A stretch of 51,694 nucleotides of DNA from Alphaproteobacteria bacterium bin98 (GTDB lineage Bacteria; Pseudomonadota; Alphaproteobacteria; Bin98), in the NCBI GenBank assembly GCA_002238905.1, contig MPNG01000009.1, positions 1 to 51,694 of the forward strand, given 5' to 3'. Position 1 is the stretch's first letter. The number at the start of each line of letters is the position of its first letter. The translations under genes and the position numbers were made by a program. Below, piece by piece: positions 42,142 to 51,136 of this stretch. The notes beneath the pieces were generated by a model. The model was given only the letters and a program-made list of their open reading frames with translations, had not been told where the DNA came from and made no database searches.

Positions 42142-42995
42142 TTGATCAAGAAAAGAAAAGAGCAGGATATCTTGCTATTGTTGGGCAAACAAATGCTGGG
42201 AAATCCACGCTTCTTAACGCTTTGGTGGGCAGCCGCATAGCGAGTGTTTCGCACAAAGTGCAAACGACAAGCGTCTGTCTCACAGGTATTGTTTCTTACG
42301 GAAATGCACAAATTGTTTTGATTGATACCCCAGGTATTTTTCATGCTACTGCTAACACAAGAGGACAAAGTGTTTTAATGCGTCATGTTCTTTACGGCGT
42401 TGAGCAGTCAAACGCTGTTCTTCTTATGGTGGATGGACAAAAGCCATTGAACGAAAAAGTACTTAATCACTTGCGTGACTTAAAAGCCTCTAAGGATACT
42501 TATTTGGCTATTAACAAAATAGACGCTATTCATGGAAAAGAAGCGCTTCTTCCTTTAATAGAAGCTTATAATAAAGCTTATGATTTTAAAGAAACATTTT
42601 TAATCTCTTCTTTGAGAAATAAAGGGGTGGCTGAAATGATGAGGCGTATTGCATCTCTCATGCCAGAGCATCCCTGGCTTTATGCTGATGATTACCTTAC
42701 AACAATGGCAGGAAAAGAATTGGCCGCTGAAGCGTTGCGAGGCTTTATTTTTCAAAGGTTTAATAAAGAAATTCCTTATGAAACAACTATTAAAGTGCTG
42801 AGTTGGAACCGCAATGATGACAATGTTGTGGTGATCGAAATGCTCATTGCTGTCAAAACTATCAGCCACAAACGAATTTTATTAGGCGATAAGGGATCAG
42901 GCATTGCGTATTTGAGAGAGCGGACACAAGCGCGTCTGCAAGGCGTTTTGGGTGAGAAAGTGCGTGTTGTGTTAACTATTCAGATGAATAAGTGA
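42138..42995 (+). CDS. era: GTPase Era
   Basis: 285 residues. P-loop GQTNAGKST (16-24; family usually GxPNVGKST), switch region QTTSVCLTGI, DTPGIF, NKID, and the C-terminal KH domain around EIPYETTIKVLSW with ISHKRILLGDKGSGI. It assists 16S rRNA maturation and 30S assembly. Start ATGA overlaps rnc, the standard order. Confidence 0.97.
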   Translation: MIDQEKKRAGYLAIVGQTNAGKSTLLNALVGSRIASVSHKVQTTSVCLTGIVSYGNAQIVLIDTPGIFHATANTRGQSVLMRHVLYGVEQSNAVLLMVDGQKPLNEKVLNHLRDLKASKDTYLAINKIDAIHGKEALLPLIEAYNKAYDFKETFLISSLRNKGVAEMMRRIASLMPEHPWLYADDYLTTMAGKELAAEALRGFIFQRFNKEIPYETTIKVLSWNRNDDNVVVIEMLIAVKTISHKRILLGDKGSGIAYLRERTQARLQGVLGEKVRVVLTIQMNK

Positions 42996-42996
42996 T

Positions 42997-43731
42997 ATGC
43001 AGCAGGGTGCGGTTGTTGCTGGCATTGTTTTGTATCAAAAAGCATTGATGCGCGGTACATCTTACATAGAGATGCTGTCAGAGGATGAAGGCGCTTTAAA
43101 AGGTGTTGTTTCATTAGATAAGAAAAAACTCTCTATCTCTGGATCTATAGAGGGTCGTTTTTGTCGCGGGGAGCGTACGTCGCGTATGTACCGCGATCTT
43201 CCTTTTTGGGATATTAGCGATGTAGGAGATGGCTTGTATGCAGAGCTCTTGCACGCACCAATGCCTTTACTTATATGGAAATCAGCGCTGGATGTGATGC
43301 GTGTTATTAGAGAGCCAGCGTCTCCTAAAGAGATATACAATATACTCCTTCGTGTGCGAGAGGATGCGCGGCAAAGCGCTGATTCGCTTTATTGGAGAGC
43401 GTCTTATGTGGCTCTGGAGCTTTATGTTTTGCAATCTTTAGGTTTTGGATTAAATATTCATAGCTGCGCTGTGACTAATGAAAAAGAGAATTTGTTTTAT
43501 ATTTCTCCAAAAACAGGGGCTGCTGTTGTGGAAAAAGTAGGTGCTCCCTATGCAGATAAACTTCTGCCTTACCCAGACCTTTTTGCAAAAATTATCCGCA
43601 AAAATGTATGTAGTGCGTCTGATTCAGAGTTTTTTCAAGCTCTGGATGTCACAGGTTTTTTTCTTAAGCGTTATGTAAAGAGATCTTTGGTCAGAGAGCA
43701 AATATTTGTGTGGAGAGAGATGAATCTATAG
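42997..43731 (+). CDS. recO: DNA repair protein RecO
   Basis: 244 residues. The N-terminal OB-fold (VVAGIVLYQKALMRGTSYIEM) and the central alphaproteobacterial-type motif LQSLGFGLNIHSCAVTN then YISPKTGAAV and GAPYADKLLPYP identify it. It loads RecA at gaps with RecF/RecR. It follows era by one base, part of the same operon. Confidence 0.94.
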   Translation: MQQGAVVAGIVLYQKALMRGTSYIEMLSEDEGALKGVVSLDKKKLSISGSIEGRFCRGERTSRMYRDLPFWDISDVGDGLYAELLHAPMPLLIWKSALDVMRVIREPASPKEIYNILLRVREDARQSADSLYWRASYVALELYVLQSLGFGLNIHSCAVTNEKENLFYISPKTGAAVVEKVGAPYADKLLPYPDLFAKIIRKNVCSASDSEFFQALDVTGFFLKRYVKRSLVREQIFVWREMNL

Positions 43732-43756
43732 GGTATTATGGGCAAGAGGTCTTAGG

Positions 43757-45061
43757 GTGGAAGGCAAAATTTTAACAGTTACCGAACTTTCGCGAGGCAT
43801 TAAGCAGTCGCTAGAGATTTCTTTTGGGCATGTGCGCTTGAAGGGTGAGATATCAGGTTTTTTGCATCATGCATCTGGTCATATGTATTTTGCGCTTAAA
43901 GATGCAAGTTCAGTTATTGATTGCGTTTGTTGGCGTTCACAAGCTCCAGGTTTGTCAGTGAAACCAGCAGACGGCATGGAAGTTGTGTGTGAAGGAAAAG
44001 TCACCACCTATGCTATGCGGTCAAAATATCAAATTGTTATCCACTCTGTGCAAATGGAAGGTGCAGGCGCCATCTTGAAAATGCTAGAAGAGCGCAAAAA
44101 AAAGCTAAAAGAGGAGGGGCTTTTTGATCAAGAGCACAAAAAGTCATTGCCCGCGCATCCGTGCCATATTGCTGTTTTGACATCACCTACAGGTGCTGTG
44201 ATACGTGATATTTTGCATCGAGTGCGTGACCGTTATCCTTGTTATGTGCGATTATGGCCCGTAGTAGTGCAAGGACCTTCAGCTTCAGAGAGTGTTATTG
44301 AAGCATTGGATGCTATTGAAAAAAGCGATGATTTGCCAGATTTGATTATTATTGCGCGTGGCGGTGGTAGTGTGGAGGACTTACTTCCTTTTAGCGATGA
44401 ACTCCTTGTTCGACGTGTATTTAATTGCTCTATTCCGGTTGTGTCAGCTATAGGCCATGAAACTGACATTACTCTTCTGGACTATGTGGCTGACGTTCGT
44501 GCGCCTACGCCCACAGGCGCCGCGGAAATTGCCTTACCTAACCGCAAAGACTTACTGCAAATAACAGAGCAACTTTCGCAAAGATGTGCGCGTTTTATCG
44601 CACAAACTTTAGCAGAGCGATTGATGTTCTTGAGTACGCAAACGTTTATTCCTCAGCGTTTGGTTGAGCAAAAATGGATGATGTTTGATGATTGTTGGCG
44701 CCAAATGGTTGCTGGTGCGAACCTGATGCTGCAAAGAAGGCGTACGGCAATAGAGCGCTTTATTGCTTTGACCTCTACGGTGGGTGTTCAGAGCATGATG
44801 CGTCAAGCGCAAGGGGAAATGCAACGTACACACGAAACCATTAATCTTGTGACAACAGGACATCTTAAGCAGTTGCGAGAAAGTGTGCACTCTGTGAGTC
44901 GCGTCCTTTATAATGTGGCCCCTCAATCGGTTATGAGCAGAGGGTATGCTGTTGTGAAGATGCAAGGAAAAGCGGTTATGAAAGCGCAGGGTTTGAAGAA
45001 AGGAGATTCAATAGACTTAACCTTTTTGGACGGTAAGAGGGTGGCTCATGTTACAGAATAA
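43757..45061 (+). CDS. xseA: Exodeoxyribonuclease VII large subunit
   Basis: 434 residues from GTG 43757 (VEGKILTVTELSRGIKQSLE); no ATG fits upstream. OB-fold (VRLKGEISGFLHHASGHMYF), then the catalytic region with VLTSPTGAVIRDILHRVRDRYP, ARGGGSVEDLLPFSDE, SAIGHETDITLLDYVADVRAPTPT in successive blocks, and a coiled-coil tail. Degrades single-stranded DNA with XseB. Overlaps dnaG by 14 bases. Confidence 0.97.
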   Translation: MEGKILTVTELSRGIKQSLEISFGHVRLKGEISGFLHHASGHMYFALKDASSVIDCVCWRSQAPGLSVKPADGMEVVCEGKVTTYAMRSKYQIVIHSVQMEGAGAILKMLEERKKKLKEEGLFDQEHKKSLPAHPCHIAVLTSPTGAVIRDILHRVRDRYPCYVRLWPVVVQGPSASESVIEALDAIEKSDDLPDLIIIARGGGSVEDLLPFSDELLVRRVFNCSIPVVSAIGHETDITLLDYVADVRAPTPTGAAEIALPNRKDLLQITEQLSQRCARFIAQTLAERLMFLSTQTFIPQRLVEQKWMMFDDCWRQMVAGANLMLQRRRTAIERFIALTSTVGVQSMMRQAQGEMQRTHETINLVTTGHLKQLRESVHSVSRVLYNVAPQSVMSRGYAVVKMQGKAVMKAQGLKKGDSIDLTFLDGKRVAHVTE

Positions 45062-46715
45062 AGCTGGGCATTTCTCTGAACATTTCCTATCTGATTTGCG
45101 CCAAAAGGTTCCTTTGTCTGCCATAGTGCGTGAGCGTTGTCGTTTGGTAGAAAAGGGGGGGCGTTTGGTGGCTTGTTGTCCTTTTCATCAAGAGAAGACC
45201 CCCTCTTTTTCTGTGAGCGACGAAAAGGGATTTTTTTATTGTTTTGGTTGTGGCGCTAAGGGGGATGTTTTTCATTTTTTAATGCAAATGAATGGATTAA
45301 CATTTCCACAAGCTGTGGAAGATATGGCGAAAAAGGCGGGGGTTGATTTACCAACTGCAGGAAAACAAGAAACAAAAGAATCATTAAAGAAAGAAAAATC
45401 TTTGCAGCAATTAGAGCTTTTATGTCAATTTTATGAAGATTGCTTGTGGGGGGAAGGCGGAACAAGCGCGCGCGCATACCTTGAAGATCGCGGTTTTTCA
45501 CAGGCAACATGCCAATATTTTCGTATTGGTTTCTCACCTAATCGCGGAGGAGCAACGGCCGATTTATGGAGTAAGAAGGGTTGGGATGGAGATTTGCTGT
45601 CTTATGTAGGTAACCTTTCTGTGAGTAAAACTGGTTTGGCTTATGACCGTTTTGCGGGTAGATTAATTTTTCCTGTTTTTAATATACAGAAAAAAGTTAT
45701 TGCTTTTTCTGGTCGTGTGTTGGGTAACGCAAAGGTTGCCAAGTATTTAAACTCACCAGAAACGCCTATTTTTCATAAAAAATACGTTTTGTATAACAGC
45801 GCTGTGTTGCGTGGAAAACAGAAAAAAGTTTATTTGGTTGAGGGATTTACTGATGTTATGCGACTGTATCAAGCTGAGCAAGCGATTGCTGTATCTACAA
45901 TGGGAACAGCCATTTCTTCCCATCAAATAGAACTTCTTTGGCGCAGTTGTGACGTGCCACTGGTTTTGCTTGATGGAGATAAGGCGGGAAAAAGTGCTGC
46001 GCAAAGATTGGTGGAAATTGTGCTGCCATTATTGTGTGCAGGAAAAAGCCTTAATATACAAATACTTCCTGAAGGTATGGATCCTGATACTTATATTGCT
46101 ACCTCAGGAAACCAAATAGAAAGTTTGCCCTCTATGCCGCTTAATGAATATTTGTGGGCAATGGTAGAGGAAATCAAAAAACCTAAAACGCCGGAAGATT
46201 ACGCTGCGCTTGAGAAAACATTATCCGAATATATTGGTATGATTAAAGACCCTAGTGTGCGCAAATACTACAAACAGTATTGTGAAAAGAAAACATTTTA
46301 TTATACGCGCAGCGCTTCTGTTAATGTGCGTGTTCCATCTTATAAACCTAAGGGAGCATTCATGGCAAGGCATATTAGAGAAAGAATTGTACTCTCTGCT
46401 TTATGCCTTTATCCAGAATTGCTATCAAAAATGGATGAAAAGATTGCGAATATTTGCTGGACGCAACCGGATTGGAGCAGTATGGTGGAGTGTGTTCTGC
46501 GTGCTTATGTGCAACATTATCCATTAACTACGTATAAGATTTTGCGTATTTTATGTCGTGAATGTGATGTGAAAGATATACGACTTATCTATAATGATAC
46601 GCTTTATACACATGCGCCGTACCTGTTTGTGAAATCAGATATTGCAGATGTGAGTTTGGCGGTAGAAGATATAGTGCAGTATTTATTACAGTCTGATCGC
46701 AATGATTTTAGCTAG
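45048..46715 (+). CDS. dnaG: DNA primase
   Basis: 555 residues. Zinc-binding CHC2 domain with Cys44, His47, Cys65, Cys68. Toprim core: VYLVEGFTDVMRL, ISTMGTAIS-like segment and VLLDGDKAGKSAA. The C-terminal helicase-interaction part is short compared with most DnaG (typically 580-650 residues) but ends normally. It makes Okazaki primers. Its last about 220 bases, plus about 110 bases of downstream sequence, are duplicated at 50915-51243. Confidence 0.97.
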   Translation: MLQNKAGHFSEHFLSDLRQKVPLSAIVRERCRLVEKGGRLVACCPFHQEKTPSFSVSDEKGFFYCFGCGAKGDVFHFLMQMNGLTFPQAVEDMAKKAGVDLPTAGKQETKESLKKEKSLQQLELLCQFYEDCLWGEGGTSARAYLEDRGFSQATCQYFRIGFSPNRGGATADLWSKKGWDGDLLSYVGNLSVSKTGLAYDRFAGRLIFPVFNIQKKVIAFSGRVLGNAKVAKYLNSPETPIFHKKYVLYNSAVLRGKQKKVYLVEGFTDVMRLYQAEQAIAVSTMGTAISSHQIELLWRSCDVPLVLLDGDKAGKSAAQRLVEIVLPLLCAGKSLNIQILPEGMDPDTYIATSGNQIESLPSMPLNEYLWAMVEEIKKPKTPEDYAALEKTLSEYIGMIKDPSVRKYYKQYCEKKTFYYTRSASVNVRVPSYKPKGAFMARHIRERIVLSALCLYPELLSKMDEKIANICWTQPDWSSMVECVLRAYVQHYPLTTYKILRILCRECDVKDIRLIYNDTLYTHAPYLFVKSDIADVSLAVEDIVQYLLQSDRNDFS

Positions 46716-46823
46716 CAATATGACGAAGAATTATGTGTGACAAGCGGAAAGAGGTTCGATGATCACCGAAGAAAATTTGAAATTTTTAAAGATGTAAGCA
46801 CTGATGATGTTGTAGAGAGTGGC
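46716..46823 (+). repeat. Flank of dnaG duplicated at 51137-51243
   Basis: GCAATATGACGAAGAATTAT, CGATGATCACCGAAGAAAAT and AAGCACTGATGATGTTGTAG recur after the dnaG relic with few differences. A short frame starting ATGATCACCGAAGAA is present in both and stops after 12 codons; perhaps the lost start of a gene that once followed dnaG. Confidence 0.85.
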
Positions 46824-47110
46824 CTATTCTTTTTTTTCAGATTTTGGCCATATTCAATAGCTGACGATATTATTTTGTGCGCGCTGTTATAGGTTGCACC
46901 TGCACCAATAGTTAGGTGACCAACTTCCGAGTTACCTTGTAATCCTTCCAGCAAACTTACTGCCGCACCTGATGCGTTAAGTTGCACATGTTTGTGTTGA
47001 GAAAGTGAACTGACAAAAGGGGCTGTTTCCAGAGTGATGGCGCTTTCTTGTCCAGATTGTGGAACGCTCCATTCGTCTGAAGTGCACAGCAATAGTCTTG
47101 GATTTTATTG
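46800..47110 (-). pseudogene. gpmI: N-terminal fragment of phosphoglycerate mutase (GpmI type)
   Basis: The - strand reads LCTSDEWSVPQSGQESAIT..., then NASGAAVSLLEGLQGNSEVG and HLTIGAGATYN. This is the N-terminal region of cofactor-independent phosphoglycerate mutase (family: ASGxAVGLPxGQMGNSEVGH with the catalytic Ser). It breaks off after about 100 codons near 46810 and has no proper start, so it is a dead fragment. The functional gene should lie elsewhere. Confidence 0.82.
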
Positions 47111-47238
47111 AAGAGTATTTGTATATTTGTATTGTGATAAATGTGAAAGATTAGTAAAATAATACATCAGATGGATGATTTTGTGAAAAAATAAACAGTC
47201 TTTTTGTTTTAACCCAAAACCTTTAGAGAGAGTACGAA

Positions 47239-47847
47239 ATGAAATACTTATGTTTAATAATGTTGCCGGTTATTTTATTTGGATCAGCCGATTTATTGCT
47301 ACCGCTTGAAGAAAGTTGGACGCCTCCTGCTGCATATAAAATTTGTCAGACAATGTCGGATCAGCTAAGATTAGAATTATTAAAACCTGATGCACAGCAA
47401 GAACAGGGTGTGATAAAAGCAAAATTTAACGCGTTGCTGTTATTCATGCAAGGTATACCTGGGATACAGGAGAATACCTTCTTTTGTGCGGAGTGTGTTG
47501 CTGTAGTCTATAAAACAAAAGTCTATGAAATAAAAAAGAATGTATTGCAATATGTATTGCAAAATGCGCCCTATTCTGAACTCATCTGTAATGCTGCAAA
47601 CCTTTTTGCTGTATGTAGGATTCTTCAATGTACGCTTGGTGGAGGCTATGTGAAGAGCTTGGCTATACTGCCATACAACGATTACCTGGCAATTACTGCA
47701 ACATCACTTGCGCTCAAAGAAGTTTTAAAAGATGAATGTCTTCACCCACATATTAATACTTTTTTTGTAGCAGGATCTATGTTGTGTTATGGTAATGAAG
47801 AATTAAAATATATTCAAAAATGGAATGATTATTTAGAATATAAGTGA
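47239..47847 (+). CDS. Family-1 short secreted protein, sister of the gene at 10379
   Basis: 202 residues beginning MKYLCLIMLPVILFGS with a normal ATG. It pairs with the gene at 10379: PPAAYKICQTMSDQLRLELLKP, LLLFMQGIPGIQE, VAVVYKTK, ILQCTLGGGYVKSLAILPYNDYLAI in two parts (the VMPY block), INTFFVAGSMLCY and a closing WNDYLE. It shows what the other gene looked like before losing its ATG. The 3' flank and terminator are also shared. Function unknown; predicted exported. Confidence 0.88.
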   Translation: MKYLCLIMLPVILFGSADLLLPLEESWTPPAAYKICQTMSDQLRLELLKPDAQQEQGVIKAKFNALLLFMQGIPGIQENTFFCAECVAVVYKTKVYEIKKNVLQYVLQNAPYSELICNAANLFAVCRILQCTLGGGYVKSLAILPYNDYLAITATSLALKEVLKDECLHPHINTFFVAGSMLCYGNEELKYIQKWNDYLEYK

Positions 47848-48439
47848 AAACTGATGATAAACGACAAGGTTGGATGCAATGGTACGCATGGAGCAGTGGT
47901 TCACAGATCATTATCAATCTACGTAAAGAGAGTCCATTATTGGAGAAGCAGTGATATTAGCTGCTCTGTTGAGTTTCAATTAGTGGTGAAAAAAGGAGGA
48001 AAAAATCCTCCTTTTTTATTACTCTCGTCCATGTTTAATATGTGTGGCTTTTTCATGCAATAAAGTTTGGCAATATCTTTTTCTTTTTTTCTCAAAAAAT
48101 ACAAAATCTAATAGTGTAAGTGTGAAAAATATGTGATCTGACAGTGTGAGTACTCTTTGAAAAATAATACGGTTATTTTAATCATAAAATAGCATTCTGA
48201 AGTAGTTTGGAGATGTTGTTCATCTCTTGAATACTTACATGGCATCGTTCCATGTGTAATTTTGAGATGTTGTCTGTGCTGGGCAATATCATTTACACTG
48301 AGATTGAGAAACTTCTACAGTTTGTATGAGTGCAATAAATCACTGAAGGAATGTTGGTATCATGTTTAGGGGGGCAGGATGTTATGATCAAAACAACAAA
48401 AGGTGTTGGAGAAAATGTTTGCTTTTGATATAATATGAA
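47848..48439. other. Intergenic region with terminator and shared blocks
   Basis: Contains terminator copy 3. After it, 48100-48210 resembles 24980-25090 (AAATCTAATA, GTGTGAG, GGTTATTTTAATCATA). No gene. Confidence 0.5.
47989..48017. terminator. Rho-independent terminator (copy 3 of 3)
   Basis: AAAAAAGGAGGA, five A's as loop, TCCTCCTTTTTT. Perfect stem, T-tract on both strands; followed by CGTCCATGTTT as at the other two copies. Confidence 0.9.
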
Positions 48440-48979
48440 ATGAAATATTTATTATTAATCATGCTCCCAGTGATTTTATTAGGTGCTATGAGCAAAGAGG
48501 TGGCAGAGCCTTCTATGAGTGGCCCTGAAGAAAAAGGGAGGCGTGTGATGCCAGTAATATTATCAAAATTTGAAGCAGCTTACATGAAGGGTAAACTTTC
48601 TTTACTCCAAAAAGCAACTGAGGATGTAATGGATTTCTTCCGAGAGAATTATAGGATAGAAAAGGGATTTCTGCGTTTAACGATTAACCCTTTTTTGTGG
48701 AAAAAAGCTGACGGTGTCTGGGAGACTCTCTCAGATTCAGAACCTTCTGATACACAAGGTTTTCATGAGTGTCATCTGCTCAACCTTGATCGAGACAGTA
48801 AACATTGGATGCTTAGGTTTTTCGTACGACAAGAGTGTTTTCGTGAAATTGATGAAAAATGTCAGATGATTCAAGCAAAATTTTCGTCTAGGAGCGATTT
48901 GGATATAAAGTATAGTTTTTTGTTGTCCTCCTTTTTTAGTGCTTGTTTTTCGAGAGATGTAGAGATAATAACTCGGTAA
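48440..48979 (+). CDS. Family-1 secreted protein, subgroup B
   Basis: 179 residues beginning MKYLLLIMLPVILLGA. Very close to the genes at 49244 and 50085 and similar to 13366: GRRVMPVILSKFEAA, FLRLTINPFLWKKADGVWE, DSEPSDTQGFHECHLL, WMLRFFVRQECFREI and FLLSSFFSACFSRDVEI. The conserved blocks thus include a retained WKKA and the FFVRQECF strand in place of VMPY. Followed by a copy of the conserved intergenic element. Function unknown. Confidence 0.9.
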   Translation: MKYLLLIMLPVILLGAMSKEVAEPSMSGPEEKGRRVMPVILSKFEAAYMKGKLSLLQKATEDVMDFFRENYRIEKGFLRLTINPFLWKKADGVWETLSDSEPSDTQGFHECHLLNLDRDSKHWMLRFFVRQECFREIDEKCQMIQAKFSSRSDLDIKYSFLLSSFFSACFSRDVEIITR

Positions 48980-49230
48980 GCAGTTAAAATCTTTGATTCT
49001 GAAGGCATAAATTCCTCTTGCATCCAAGAAATATACAGGATAAGCTAATTTTTGCGATATTGATTACAATTAAAAGTGATAGTGCAAAATGATTCTAGAT
49101 ATATCCAGTCCTAAGGTATGATTTTTGTAACTACTGCAAAGGTGGGAGTTTTGATCTCCTGCATATCAAGCAAAAAAGTAAGTCGCAAGAAGAGTAAATC
49201 TCAAGATTGACAATAGTATGTTTTTTAACG
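48980..49230. repeat. Conserved intergenic element (copy 2 of 4, longest)
   Basis: Starts GCAGTTAAAATCTTTGATTC, includes TATACAGGATAAG, CCAGTCCTAAGGTATGAT, ACTACTGCAAAGGTGGGAG and GATCTCCTGCA. The GGAG/CTCC arms can pair. Ends just before the leader of the gene at 49244. Confidence 0.85.
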
Positions 49231-49243
49231 AGGGTAAGATGAA

Positions 49244-49903
49244 ATGAAATGTTTATTATTAATAATGCTTCCAGTGATTTTATTGGGAGGTATGAGCAAA
49301 GAGGTGGAGGATACTTCTACATGTGTATATGTGAGAGTTTCAAAAATACTTAAGAGATGTTGTGACAAGTTGAGCGCAATGCTATCGAGTGATAGCCCTG
49401 AAGCAAGAGGGAGGCGTGTGATGCCATTAATATTATCACAATTTAATGAAGCGTGTATGACTTGTAAATCTTCTTTACTCAAAGACGCAGTTCTGGAGGT
49501 AACTGATTTCTGCCGAGAGGAATATGCTATAGAAGAGAGATTTATGAGTTTAGAGATTAGCCATTATTTGTGGAAAAAAGCTAACGGTGGCTGGGAAGCT
49601 CTGTCAGACTCAGAATCTTCTGATCCACAAGCTTTTCGTATGTGTACTCTGACCAACGCTGATCCACCAATCCAACATTGGGTGCTTATATTTTTCGTAC
49701 GACAAGAGTGTTTTCGTAAAGTGGAGGGAAAATATGAGATGATTCAACAAAAATTTTTAGATTACATAAATGATGGTCACATTTCTGGGGCAAAACTAAA
49801 GAATAGTTTTTTGTTGTCCTCCTTTTTTACTCTTTGTTCTGCGAGATCCTCCTTTTTTACTCTTTTTTTTGCGAGAGATATAGAGATCATAACTCAGTTA
49901 TAG
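49244..49903 (+). CDS. Family-1 secreted protein, subgroup B with insertion
   Basis: 219 residues from ATG of MKCLLLIMLPVILLGG. Compared with its neighbours it carries an N-terminal insertion (about 25-45, VSKILKRCCDKLSAMLSS, which looks like an extra first helix) and a 30-base duplication at the 3' end (SSFFTLCSAR/SSFFTLFFAR). Otherwise the same order of blocks: GRRVMPLILSQF, LWKKANGGWE, DSESSDPQAF, WVLIFFVRQECFRKV, ARDIEIITQL. Function unknown. Confidence 0.9.
   Translation: MKCLLLIMLPVILLGGMSKEVEDTSTCVYVRVSKILKRCCDKLSAMLSSDSPEARGRRVMPLILSQFNEACMTCKSSLLKDAVLEVTDFCREEYAIEERFMSLEISHYLWKKANGGWEALSDSESSDPQAFRMCTLTNADPPIQHWVLIFFVRQECFRKVEGKYEMIQQKFLDYINDGHISGAKLKNSFLLSSFFTLCSARSSFFTLFFARDIEIITQL
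49817..49876 (+). repeat. In-frame 30-base duplication
   Basis: TCCTCCTTTTTTACTCTTT... repeated once (49817-49846 and 49847-49876), with two base differences. It encodes a second SSFFTL stretch. Confidence 0.9.
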
Positions 49904-50065
49904 CAGTGAAAATCTTTGATTCTGAAGGTGTATGAAAATTCTTCACGATTTTAGATATATCCAGTCCTAGGGTATGATTTTTGTAACTACTGCAAAGGTG
50001 GGAGTTTTGATCTCCTGCAGATCAAGCAAAAAAGTAAGTCTCAAGATTGACAATAATGTGTTTTT
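49904..50065. repeat. Conserved intergenic element (copy 3 of 4)
   Basis: Nearly identical to copy 2 from CCAGTCCTAGGGTATGAT through the GATCTCCTGCAGATCAAGC stretch, with about 80 bases missing in between. Confidence 0.85.
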
Positions 50066-50084
50066 AAACGAGGAGAAGATGGAA

Positions 50085-50633
50085 ATGAAATGTTTATTAT
50101 TCATAATGCTCCCAGTGATTTTATTAGGTGCTATGAGCAAAGAGGAGGCAGAGCCTTCTGTGAGTGGCCCTGAAGTAAAAGGGAGGCGTGTGATGCCATT
50201 AGTATTATCAAAATTTAATGAAGCTTACGAGACTCGTAACTCTTATTTACTCAAAGAAGCAGTTCTGGAGGTAATTGATTTTTGCCAAGAAGAATATAAT
50301 ATAGAAGAGAGATTTATGAGTTTAGAGATTCGCCCTTATGTGTGGAAAAAAGCTGACGGTGGCTGGGAAGTTCTGTCAGACTCAGAATCTTCTGATACAC
50401 AAGGTTTGCGTGCGTGTACTCTGATTAACGCTGATCCAGCAGTCGAACATTGGGTGCTTAGGTTTTTCGTACGACAAGAGTGTTTTCGTGAAATTGAGAA
50501 AAAGTGTGAGAGAATTCAACAAAAATTTAAGTGTCGTCGCGATTTGCAAAAAAACGTAAAGGCTAGTTTTTTGTTGTCCTCATTCTTTAGTCTTTGTTCT
50601 GCGAGAGATATAGAGATCACAACTCAGTTATAG
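50085..50633 (+). CDS. Family-1 secreted protein, subgroup B
   Basis: 182 residues if starting at ATG 50085 (MKCLLFIMLPVILLGA), which lies at a good distance from a GAGGAG box at about 50070. ATG 50079, two codons earlier, is also possible, but 49974 is not, because it precedes the signal. Blocks: GRRVMPLVLSKFNEA, VWKKADGGWE, DSESSDTQGLRACTLI, WVLRFFVRQECFREI, FLLSSFFSLCSARDIEI. Together with 48440 and 49244 it forms a recent tandem triplet. Function unknown. Confidence 0.9.
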   Translation: MKCLLFIMLPVILLGAMSKEEAEPSVSGPEVKGRRVMPLVLSKFNEAYETRNSYLLKEAVLEVIDFCQEEYNIEERFMSLEIRPYVWKKADGGWEVLSDSESSDTQGLRACTLINADPAVEHWVLRFFVRQECFREIEKKCERIQQKFKCRRDLQKNVKASFLLSSFFSLCSARDIEITTQL

Positions 50634-50750
50634 CAGTTAAAATCTTTGATTCTGAAGGCATAAATTCCTCTTTTATCCAAGCAATATACAGGATAAGATC
50701 ATTTTTGCGATATTGATATACAATTAAAGGTGATAGTGCAAAATACGATA
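50634..50750. repeat. Conserved intergenic element (copy 4 of 4, truncated)
   Basis: Same opening as copy 2 (GCAGTTAAAATCTTTGATTC ... TATACAGGATAAG ... GATAGTGCAAAAT) but breaks off before the GGTATGAT part. Confidence 0.8.
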
Positions 50751-50789
50751 GAGTGCATTTTTGGGTTTAATAAGAAAAAGAAGGAGCTT

Positions 50790-50914
50790 TTGTTCGTGCC
50801 GGAATGTCAGAGAGAATTTAGATAATATGAACAAGACTTTTTGTATATTAATGATTTGGAGCGCTAAGGGGAATACCTTTGCCAGGTATTGTTGTAATGC
50901 CATACGAATATTGC
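50790..50914 (+). pseudogene. Fragment of a family-1 gene like the one at 14107
   Basis: GGAATGTCAGAGAGAATTTA followed by GATAATATGAACAAGACT matches 14503-14540. TTGTATATTAATGATTTGG and GGTATTGTTGTAATGCCATA match the LFCVLMLW and IAVMPY regions of that gene. Start and end are missing; the 3' side is fused directly to dnaG sequence. Confidence 0.8.
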
Positions 50915-51136
50915 CTGGATGCAAGCAAATTGGAGTAGTGTAGTGTATTGCGTGCTTATATGCAACACTATCTATAACTACGTATAAGTTTTTGCGTGTT
51001 TTATGTCGTGATTGTGATGCAAAAGATATACGATTTGTCCATAATGATACGTTTTATACATTGTACGATGTGAGCTTGGCGGTAGAAGATATCGTGCAGT
51101 ACTTATTACAGTCTGATCGCAATGATTTGAGCTAGC
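50915..51136 (+). pseudogene. dnaG: Relic of the dnaG 3' end
   Basis: From TGGATGCAAGCAAATTGGAG to CGCAATGATTTGAGCTAGCA the sequence follows 46457-46717, with a deletion of about 30 bases, frame changes and substitutions. The stop region CTAGC is preserved. Confidence 0.92.
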
